5,645 bases of DNA from Lentisphaeria bacterium (lineage in GTDB: Bacteria > Verrucomicrobiota > Lentisphaeria > Oligosphaerales > Oligosphaeraceae): contig JAKSPA010000123.1 in the NCBI GenBank assembly GCA_024405235.1, positions 1 through 5,645 on the forward strand, given 5' to 3'. Each line of letters begins with the position of its first letter. Position 1 is the first letter of the stretch. A program made the position numbers and the translations under genes. Under the pieces are notes generated by a model. It did not search any database. It was not told where the DNA came from and saw only the letters and a list, made by a program, of their open reading frames with translations. Positions 1 through 5,013 of this stretch are shown here, one piece after another.

Positions 1-100
1 TTGTGCGCGGCGGCGCCCTGGATGACGGCCGGGCGACAAGATTCGTGAAAGCGAAGCAGAGTGCGAAGAGACAAAGCGCTATGGAGATCCTTTTATTCAT
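1..100 (-). CDS. Start of a probable exported protein, cut by the window edge
   Basis: Only the first 33 codons are in the window, and they stay open to base 1. The start is the ATG at 98-100, chosen because a strong Shine-Dalgarno (AAAGGAG on the minus strand, bases 110-116) sits 9 nt upstream inside the end of ftsW. The ORF overlaps ftsW by 8 bp (ATGAATAA), which implies translational coupling and a shared operon. The peptide begins MNKRISIALCLFALCFAF, a short basic N-terminus followed by a hydrophobic stretch, as in a signal peptide or signal anchor. After that comes TNLVAR and a Pro/Ser/Arg-rich stretch. I see no clear lipobox. ftsW is often followed by murG, but this N-terminus lacks the GGTGGH motif expected at the start of MurG. 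I cannot name the product, and the exported call is inference from the hydrophobic N-terminus. Confidence 0.65.
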   Translation of the reverse strand, partial: MNKRISIALCLFALCFAFTNLVARPSSRAPPRT

Positions 101-1430
101 TGTGTGCGTCTCCTTTGTTGTCGTTGCTTATTTCGTGTTCGTCGGACTGTTGTCTTTGGAAAAAAGGCATTTGCGTGCGTTCCTGCATGGTCGGCAGGCA
201 GCGCTGTGTTCCTATTTCGTCCCAAATTGCCTGAATGTTTCTGCGGGAGACATTGAGAACGAGTCCAATCAGGAACATTAGCGATATGAGACTGGAGCCG
301 CCGTATGAGAGGAAAGGCGCGGTGACTCCCGTTGGCGGGATCATACCGCTCACGACTCCTAGATTGACGAATGCCTGCACCGAAATCAGCAGTGCGATTC
401 CATTGCATAGAAGCATGTCCTCTCGCATTCGGCATTGTTTCGCCACGGCCATGATGCAGATGCAAAGTCCCAGATAGCACAGCACGAGAAACATGATTCC
501 GACGAAGCCTAGTTCTTCTCCGATGACGGCGATGATGAAATCCGTGTGGGCCTCTGGAAGGTATGTCTTCAAATAGCCTTTCGAGTATCCCTTTCCTGTG
601 AGACTGCCGATTCCGAGGCAGATCTGCGAACGGAAGAGCTGATAGGATTCGCTGTCCTTCGCCTCCTCTGGATGCTGCCATGCAACGATTCTGTCGCGTC
701 TCATCGGGCTTGCGGCGATGAATCCGACGCAGAGCACGCTTCCGAGCAGAAGAAGAATCACCATGTATCTGAGCTTGACGCCGGCCATGAACATGACTCC
801 GACTGCCATGACTCCCGTGACGAAGGTGCTGGAGAGGTCCTTTCCGAGAAGCACCAGCATGAGAAGCGCGCCGCTGGCGAGAATCGGAATGAGCAGTCCG
901 GAAACGAACTCTTTGATTTTCGCTCTTGGAAGCCGTCCGTAGTATGCTGCCAGAAAGAGCACGAGGAAGACCTTCGCGAATTCGGAAGGCTGAATTTGCG
1001 TCGTTCCGAATCGGAACCATCTGACGGCGCCTTTGATGCTGGCTGCGAATGGGAAGAAGCGCAACGATCCAGCTCCGAAGAACTTGGTCGCGATGGCAGC
1101 GGTGGTCAGATAGGCGAGTGGAAAGAATATGAGAAGCAGGCCCCAGTGGCTTTTTCTGTACAGGAAATTAAGTTTGAACAGCGCTCCTGCGAGACATGAA
1201 ATTCCACCGATGATGATCCACTTGATCTGCATCTGAAAGCAGTTGCTTTTGGGATTCGTGATCGTCGCGGACGAAATCATGCTCAGACCGATGCCGAGCA
1301 GGAGAATCATCATCAGAATGACGCTGACGGGAGCCACGCGTGCAAGAAGTGAGGAACCCGTGCCAGGCACGGAGGAACTCCACAATTCCTGCGGTTCGTC
1401 GTTTTGTTTGCTGTCGATTGACGGAGGCAT
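93..1430 (-). CDS. ftsW: SEDS-family peptidoglycan glycosyltransferase, FtsW/RodA type
   Basis: This integral membrane enzyme polymerises lipid II into glycan strands together with a class B penicillin-binding protein, at the septum (FtsW) or side wall (RodA). The 445-aa protein has about ten hydrophobic segments. Family motifs are visible: RWFRFG..QIQPSEFAK (137-153), GKDLSSTF (196-203, where PDLGT-like sequence is usual), the LPEAHTDFI block with GEELGFVG (291-311), and PPTGVTAPFLSYGGSS (365-380). D297 in HTD matches the Asp essential in RodA/FtsW. An N-terminal cytoplasmic stretch of about 30 residues and a polar C-terminal tail of about 50 residues flank the core. The first ATG follows an in-frame TGA directly and has no Shine-Dalgarno. 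A GTG at residue 21, preceded by GGAG 7 nt upstream, is an alternative start. FtsW is preferred over RodA on general resemblance only, and the two cannot be separated firmly here. Confidence 0.88.
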   Translation of the reverse strand: MPPSIDSKQNDEPQELWSSSVPGTGSSLLARVAPVSVILMMILLLGIGLSMISSATITNPKSNCFQMQIKWIIIGGISCLAGALFKLNFLYRKSHWGLLLIFFPLAYLTTAAIATKFFGAGSLRFFPFAASIKGAVRWFRFGTTQIQPSEFAKVFLVLFLAAYYGRLPRAKIKEFVSGLLIPILASGALLMLVLLGKDLSSTFVTGVMAVGVMFMAGVKLRYMVILLLLGSVLCVGFIAASPMRRDRIVAWQHPEEAKDSESYQLFRSQICLGIGSLTGKGYSKGYLKTYLPEAHTDFIIAVIGEELGFVGIMFLVLCYLGLCICIMAVAKQCRMREDMLLCNGIALLISVQAFVNLGVVSGMIPPTGVTAPFLSYGGSSLISLMFLIGLVLNVSRRNIQAIWDEIGTQRCLPTMQERTQMPFFQRQQSDEHEISNDNKGDAHNE

Positions 1431-1465
1431 TCAGATATGGGACTTGAAAACGTGTTGCAGTGTCG

Positions 1466-1494
1466 GAATCCCGCGTGTTGCGTCTGCGGGATTC
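1466..1494 (-). other. Perfect intergenic hairpin between the HD gene and ftsW
   Basis: GAATCCCGC (1466-1474) and GCGGGATTC (1486-1494) form a perfect 9-bp stem with an 11-nt loop, in the 72-bp gap after the HD-gene stop codon. In the minus-strand transcript no T-run follows the stem directly. The nearest is TTTT about 15-20 nt downstream, so this is a poor intrinsic terminator. It could be an RNA-processing site, an mRNA 3'-end stabiliser or a partial attenuator ahead of ftsW. An 8-bp direct repeat CGTGTTGC (1451-1458 and 1474-1481) overlaps the loop. The pairing is seen in the sequence; its role is unknown. Confidence 0.6.
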
Positions 1495-1502
1495 TGTGGT
1501 GG

Positions 1503-2738
1503 CTATGCCTGGACATCGCCTGGATGGAGAAGTTGTCTGAAGGAAGCGAATACGGCGCCGAAATCGACTGGACCGACCGTGCGCGCTTCGTATTCCTTCC
1601 AGAGGCGGTCTTCGCCCTCCTGAAGATGTTTGGAGGTGACGCCGTTTCTGATGGATTCAACCGCCTCGATGTATGCCGCGAGTTTATCGGCGCAGCAGAT
1701 GATTTCGCCGTCGATCGGATAGAACGCGCCGTCGTTGTATTTGTCGTCGAGTTCCTGAAAATTCAAACCGATGGTGATTTTCTTGTCGATGAGCACGCGG
1801 TTCTCGAATTCGTTGTCCGTGAAGTATGACAATTCACGGTACCAGCGTGGCGGTACGAGCGGCTGGACCTTCTCTTCCATCTGGAGGCTTTCGTACTTCT
1901 TGATTGTGTCTGCGAGTCCCTCGACGGCATTCTTCACGGGTGATGTGATGTCGCGCGTCAGTGCTTCGGGAAGGTCATGGAAGAGTGCGCCCTGGAAGCC
2001 GTTCACGATTCGCTGCTCGCATGCATGTGTGTCGCAGAGAGCAAGATATGTTAGAATGGCGACCATGAGCATGTGCCCGAGAACGCTGGTCGCTGGAATT
2101 CTTGGCGACTGGCTCCAGCGCTTTTGGAAGCGCAGCTGCCCGCAGAGGTCGATGAAGCCGTAGGTCTTTCTGCCGAGAGCGATCTTCTGGACGCCGATGA
2201 GATCGATATGGTCTTCGATCTGGTCTTCGATCTCCGCCTTGATCTGTTCGATGCCGCGAATGAACGGACAGAGCTTGTATAGGATGTTGAATTCCCATTG
2301 CGTCGCGAGATAATGTGCGGCCTTGAGGATGCGCTTCTCATAGCCAGCGAAGCCTGGTTCAAGCAGATACTGTTCCATTCTCGTGTGGAAACCGCCCGCA
2401 ATCCTGCCTGTAAGCGGCTCAAGTTCCCTTATCACCCACTGGTTGAGCTGATGGCCGTTCTCGGACATCATTCTGTGAAACACAGGCGGCTTGATGTCGG
2501 TCAGGATGATTCGCTGCAGCAATTCGAAGATGGCCCCTTCCATAAGCATGCGCCACTTCACGGGACCGCGGCCGCGGTCCTCTTCGCATTTCGCAAGCGC
2601 CCATGCTATGATCATCTTGTGGGCCTGCTTGTCCAGTTCCGTGAATTCCATAGGATTGATCTGATCATTCCAGCGGCGGATGCTTGCCGCGCCGAAAATC
2701 AGTTCAATCAAATCGAGATTAAGTGATTTTGTTTGCAT
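1503..2738 (-). CDS. Tandem HD-domain (YfbR-like) nucleotidase with a degenerate N-terminal domain
   Basis: YfbR is a metal-dependent 5'-deoxynucleotidase (dNMP to deoxynucleoside plus phosphate) of about 199 aa; this protein is 411 aa. The C-terminal half has the full signature: R207-W208, H222, H254-D255 with E258 and D263 (FHDLPEALTRDITSPVK), then D351 in CADKLAAY. The spacings match E. coli YfbR R18-W19, H33, H68-D69, E72, D77, D137 as I recall that sequence. The N-terminal half aligns with YfbR residues 18-77 without gaps at an offset of 4. It keeps R22-W23 and D81 but has K37, E72, L73 and R76 where the metal ligands and catalytic Glu should be, and H142 in place of the last Asp. The C-terminal domain should be active on nucleotides or a related substrate; the N-terminal one probably is not. 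No Shine-Dalgarno precedes the ATG; a -10-like TATATT lies 9 nt before it. The gene lies 45 bp after rnc and 72 bp before ftsW. Confidence 0.85.
   Translation of the reverse strand: MQTKSLNLDLIELIFGAASIRRWNDQINPMEFTELDKQAHKMIIAWALAKCEEDRGRGPVKWRMLMEGAIFELLQRIILTDIKPPVFHRMMSENGHQLNQWVIRELEPLTGRIAGGFHTRMEQYLLEPGFAGYEKRILKAAHYLATQWEFNILYKLCPFIRGIEQIKAEIEDQIEDHIDLIGVQKIALGRKTYGFIDLCGQLRFQKRWSQSPRIPATSVLGHMLMVAILTYLALCDTHACEQRIVNGFQGALFHDLPEALTRDITSPVKNAVEGLADTIKKYESLQMEEKVQPLVPPRWYRELSYFTDNEFENRVLIDKKITIGLNFQELDDKYNDGAFYPIDGEIICCADKLAAYIEAVESIRNGVTSKHLQEGEDRLWKEYEARTVGPVDFGAVFASFRQLLHPGDVQA
2563..2580. repeat. Perfect 18-bp palindrome inside the HD gene
   Basis: GGACCGCGGCCGCGGTCC is a perfect, spacerless palindrome containing GCGGCCGC. 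It encodes part of E-D-R-G-R-G-P (residues 53-59) in the linker between the first helices of the degenerate HD domain. The repetitive Arg/Gly codons partly explain it. It may be chance or a binding site; nothing nearby indicates a function. Confidence 0.5.
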
Positions 2739-2783
2739 AGTACACTTAATATATCCTAGTTTTCCGACTGTTATGGCATTTCT

Positions 2784-3509
2784 TCACTTTGTACAGTGTT
2801 CTTTGAGAGCCTTTCTGGCTGCCGCCTGTTCCGCCGCCTTTTTCGTGGAGCCATCTCCCTGACACGCAAATCCGTCCGGCAGCGTCACCTGACAGACGAA
2901 ATGCGGCGCGTGGCACGGACCTTCAGATGAGAGCGTCTCGTATTTCGGCGCACCGTGAAATTCCGTTTGTGAAAAATGCTGCAGGACTCCCTTGGGATTG
3001 TCGTCCGCCTCCGCTTTCTCAAGAACGGCTGCGATGTCTGGATAGATTCTGTCCACGACGCTTTTGGCCGCCTGCAATCCTCCGTCAAGATAGACCGCGC
3101 CGAGAAATGCCTCGAAAAGATCGCCCTGGATGGACTGGCGCGCTCTTCCTCCAGAGAGATTCTCGCCTTTTCCAAGCAGCAGCGCTTTGGTCAGACCGAT
3201 TTCGGTTGCGTTGCGCGCGTTTGCTGGTTCATCTACGAGCAGCGATCTCGCTCGCGTGAGTTCGCCCTCCTGCACGTTCGGCATTTCTTTGTAGAGTCTT
3301 TCGGAGATGACGAGTTGAAGAACCGCATCGCCGAGAAATTCCAGACGTTCGTTCCATTCGCTGGTTCCAGATTGGTCTTCGGAGGCATAGCTTGCATGCG
3401 TCAGCGCCAGTCTGAGCAGTCTTTTGTCCTTGAATTCATGACCGGAATTTTTGACGATTTCCTCCAGAGCAAGTGACCAATCTTCTCCGTTTAAGTTGAA
3501 ATTTCTCAT
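2784..3509 (-). CDS. rnc: Ribonuclease III
   Basis: This cytoplasmic endonuclease cleaves double-stranded RNA in rRNA precursor processing and mRNA turnover. The 241-aa length is typical. The catalytic domain (about 8-165) carries the signature NERLEFLGDAVL (53-64), with E54 and D61 matching E. coli E38 and D45. D130 and E133 in QGDLFEAFLG match D114 and E117, so all four catalytic acids are present. A double-stranded-RNA-binding domain follows (about 172-240), starting NPKGVLQHF and ending with the KKAAEQAAARKAL helix. It is the first gene of the minus-strand block and is divergent from efp. The ATG has no Shine-Dalgarno; a -10-like TAAAAT (3519-3524, minus strand) ends 9 nt before it, so the transcript may be leaderless. 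No hairpin for rnc autoregulation is visible in the short upstream region. Confidence 0.97.
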   Translation of the reverse strand: MRNFNLNGEDWSLALEEIVKNSGHEFKDKRLLRLALTHASYASEDQSGTSEWNERLEFLGDAVLQLVISERLYKEMPNVQEGELTRARSLLVDEPANARNATEIGLTKALLLGKGENLSGGRARQSIQGDLFEAFLGAVYLDGGLQAAKSVVDRIYPDIAAVLEKAEADDNPKGVLQHFSQTEFHGAPKYETLSSEGPCHAPHFVCQVTLPDGFACQGDGSTKKAAEQAAARKALKEHCTK

Positions 3510-3621
3510 AATTGTGCTATTTTAAGGAATTTGCGCACAGGAATGAACGGACGGCTCCGCCTCCTGACTATTTTTGCTGTGTGTAAGTTTTTACAATGTA
3601 AACTGTAAGGAGAACACTGCC
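3510..3621. promoter_or_regulatory. Divergent control region between rnc and efp
   Basis: These 112 bp separate the two divergent genes and must hold both promoters unless transcription enters from further away. Towards efp, TACAAT (3592-3597) matches the -10 consensus at 5 of 6 positions, but no good -35 lies 15-19 bp upstream. It would start RNA near 3604, just before the efp Shine-Dalgarno. Towards rnc, TAAAAT (minus strand, 3519-3524) also matches 5 of 6, with no good -35. A perfect inverted repeat TGTAA-N4-TTACA (3582-3595) overlaps the efp -10. Further TGTAA copies lie at 3597-3601 and 3604-3608, which could form an operator. Element calls are inference. Confidence 0.4.
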
Positions 3622-4200
3622 ATGCCATTTGATGTTTCTGATTTGAGAAAAGGTCTGAAAGTCCAGATTGACGGAGACCCATACCTCATCACCGAGTATG
3701 ATTTCATGAAGCCGGGCAAGGGCCAGGCCATCTATCGTTGCAAGATGCGCAACATGCTGACTGGTTCCACCACCGAAAAGGCATATCGCCCTGGTGACAA
3801 GATCGACCAGCCCGATTTGGCGGAAAAGACTGTCAACTTCTCATACGATGAAGGCGACGGCGTTTATATCTTCATCGACCCACAGACCAACGAAGACGTC
3901 CGCGTTGACGAAAAAGTTCTGGGCCGCAACAAATATTTCCTGGACGATGATATGGAGTGCCAGATTCTCTTCTTCAATGGCAATCCCATTGACATCACAC
4001 TGCCCATTTTCGTTGAGAAGGTCATTGCCGAGACCGAGCCTGGCTTCAAGGGTGACACTGCCACCAACTGCCTGAAGCCCGCGAAGATCGAGAACGGCTA
4101 TGAAATCAACGTCCCCACATTCGTCGGTATCGGCGACCTTGTTCGCATTGACACCCGCACAGGCGAGTATTCCGACCGCGTTAAGAAGGCATCCATCTAA
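3622..4200 (+). CDS. efp: Translation elongation factor P
   Basis: EF-P binds between the P and E sites of stalled ribosomes and promotes peptide-bond formation at polyproline stretches. The 192-aa product has the usual three-domain layout: KOW-like domain (about 1-64), OB domain (65-128) and C-terminal OB domain (about 130-185) with the family signature KPAKIENGYEINVPTFVGIGD (152-172). The tip loop MKPGKGQA (29-36) has K33 where E. coli has K34, the residue beta-lysylated by EpmA/EpmB. An EpmA-type modification is thus plausible, but no modification gene lies in the window. The ATG at 3622 is chosen over an upstream in-frame TTG at 3574 because AAGGAGA (3607-3613) stands 8 nt before it and the protein then starts like known EF-Ps. 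No terminator follows the stop directly; the next one is at 4372-4420. Confidence 0.98.
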   Translation: MPFDVSDLRKGLKVQIDGDPYLITEYDFMKPGKGQAIYRCKMRNMLTGSTTEKAYRPGDKIDQPDLAEKTVNFSYDEGDGVYIFIDPQTNEDVRVDEKVLGRNKYFLDDDMECQILFFNGNPIDITLPIFVEKVIAETEPGFKGDTATNCLKPAKIENGYEINVPTFVGIGDLVRIDTRTGEYSDRVKKASI

Positions 4201-4224
4201 TCGCTTCTGACGTGTTGTTGGAAC

Positions 4225-4364
4225 GCTGTGTTCTCCAAGAGGATAGGAATTAAGCCGCGTTGAGTGCAGCCCAATGCGGCAGTACGGGCGTTCACGACGC
4301 CCTCCTAGCGCCATCAGGCGCAGTGCACGCCGTAGGCAGTGCATACCATCTTGTGAAACATAGC
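4225..4364 (+). ncRNA. Candidate structured RNA (riboswitch-like leader or small RNA)
   Basis: This lies in the gene-free stretch 4201-4434 and can fold into one fully nested structure. The closing helix P1 pairs 4225-4232 with 4357-4364 (8 bp, one G-U), then 4236-4240 with 4349-4353, then 4241-4242 with 4346-4347. It has a 3x3 internal loop and a bulged A4348. Inside, TAGGA (4244-4248) pairs with TCCTA (4303-4307) and encloses two hairpins: 4254-4262/4272-4280 (9 bp, one G-U) and GGGCGT/ACGCCC (4286-4291/4297-4302). Two more hairpins follow: GCGCC-atca-GGCGC (4308-4321) and TGCACGCC/GGC-A-GTGCA (4324-4343). A terminator starts 8 nt later. I do not recognise a known class. A weak -10-like TCTAAT (4196-4201) overlaps the efp stop; otherwise the RNA would be cotranscribed with efp. 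Hand folding only, without comparative support. Confidence 0.5.
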
Positions 4365-4371
4365 TTTAGGA

Positions 4372-4420
4372 AAAAAAGGCGGCCGGCGGGCATGAAATCC
4401 TCTGCTAGGCTGCCTTTTTT
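4372..4420 (+). terminator. Strong intrinsic terminator just upstream of the chromate transporter genes
   Basis: Bases 4372-4384 (six A, then GGC-G-GCC) pair with 4408-4420 (GGC-T-GCC, then six T): 13 bp with one G-U, a 23-nt loop, and a T-tract formed by the 3' arm. The A-tract on the 5' side means it could also act on the opposite strand. The T-tract ends 14 nt before the transporter ATG. It may terminate the efp transcript or the structured RNA, or act as the off state of an attenuator for the transporters. Confidence 0.85.
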
Positions 4421-4434
4421 CGTTTCATCGTCCG

Positions 4435-5013
4435 ATGTTTGAAAAGCTCCGCACATTATTTGGTATATTTTTCTATTTGTCCGCGGTGACGCTTGGCGGT
4501 GGTTTGGCCATGCTGCCGCCGATACAGGAGGAATTCGTCGAAAAGCGCAAGTGGCTTTCCGATGAAGAGATGGTCGATACGGTCGCTGCCATGCAGTCGA
4601 TGCCTGGAATCATCGCGAGCAAGATGGCGATTCTGCTTGGATTCAAGATGGCAGGATGGGCGGGAGGCGTCGCAGCGTTCCTTGGGAGCATATTGCCGCC
4701 GTTCATCGCGATTGTCGCCTTGGCGAAAGTTGTGTATTCGTTAAGACAATATGAGATAATTTCCAATATGTTCATGGGAGTGCGTTCGGCGGTCGTGGCG
4801 ATGATTCTCATGACGGTGATTTCAACTGGACGAAAGATTCTCTCCAACCCGGATGTGCGCGAACGCGCCATCGCCTGCGGCATCGCTGGCGCAGGCTTTG
4901 TCGCGATGGTCTTCTTCGGCGTCAATGCGATAAGTGTTCTGGTCACGGGCGCTGTGTTGGGATGGCTTCTCTTTTTCCTGTGCCGTCCGAAAGCGAAGGA
5001 GGCGTCCAAATGA
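4435..5013 (+). CDS. chrA: Short-chain chromate transporter (CHR family), first subunit
   Basis: Inner-membrane protein of the CHR family, taken to export chromate or another anion; the true substrate of such pairs in anaerobes is uncertain. At 192 aa it is one CHR domain, half of the roughly 400-aa two-domain ChrA. Family motifs: GGGLAMLPPI.EEFVEKRKWLSDEE (21-45) and MQSMPGIIASKMAILLGFKMAG (53-74), followed by several hydrophobic segments. The second motif reads PGI where the partner protein has PGP, an asymmetry often seen between members of such pairs. The ATG gives the expected short N-terminus before the first membrane segment, yet no Shine-Dalgarno is visible in the 14 nt between the terminator T-tract and the ATG. 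A 16-codon ORF (4392-4442) overlaps the start by 8 bp. The stop overlaps the next gene by ATGA. Confidence 0.9.
   Translation: MFEKLRTLFGIFFYLSAVTLGGGLAMLPPIQEEFVEKRKWLSDEEMVDTVAAMQSMPGIIASKMAILLGFKMAGWAGGVAAFLGSILPPFIAIVALAKVVYSLRQYEIISNMFMGVRSAVVAMILMTVISTGRKILSNPDVRERAIACGIAGAGFVAMVFFGVNAISVLVTGAVLGWLLFFLCRPKAKEASK

Noticed and set aside
97..1020. 307-aa open frame on the minus strand inside ftsW
   Set aside because: It is a shadow of ftsW in another frame, rich in Arg and His with no domain sense, while the ftsW frame carries all family motifs.
546..1199. 217-aa open frame on the plus strand opposite ftsW
   Set aside because: Composition is charged and repetitive with no recognisable motif; it is antisense to a clear membrane enzyme.
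3574..3621. Upstream TTG start for efp adding 16 residues
   Set aside because: The extension lacks a ribosome site, contains the efp Shine-Dalgarno itself, and does not resemble EF-P N-termini.
4242..4313. A genuine tRNA gene
   Set aside because: The T-loop lacks A58 and the usual pyrimidine at 60, there is no D-arm and no normal 5-bp/7-nt anticodon arm, and the acceptor stem has a mismatch. Kept only as a tRNA-like observation.
3841..4344. 167-aa minus-strand frame opposite efp that runs into the structured RNA region
   Set aside because: It is antisense to efp and has no Shine-Dalgarno or family features. The hairpins in 4225-4344 explain that part of the sequence better.
4221..4368. 6S RNA or SRP RNA
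   Set aside because: The best fold is multi-branched, not one long rod with a central bubble, and the GGAAGCAGCC-type SRP loop is absent.
4260..4442. 60-codon plus-strand frame across the structured RNA and terminator
   Set aside because: It begins at a TTG inside a hairpin arm without a ribosome site, and its peptide resembles nothing. Only the last 16 codons, from ATG 4392, are kept as a possible leader ORF.
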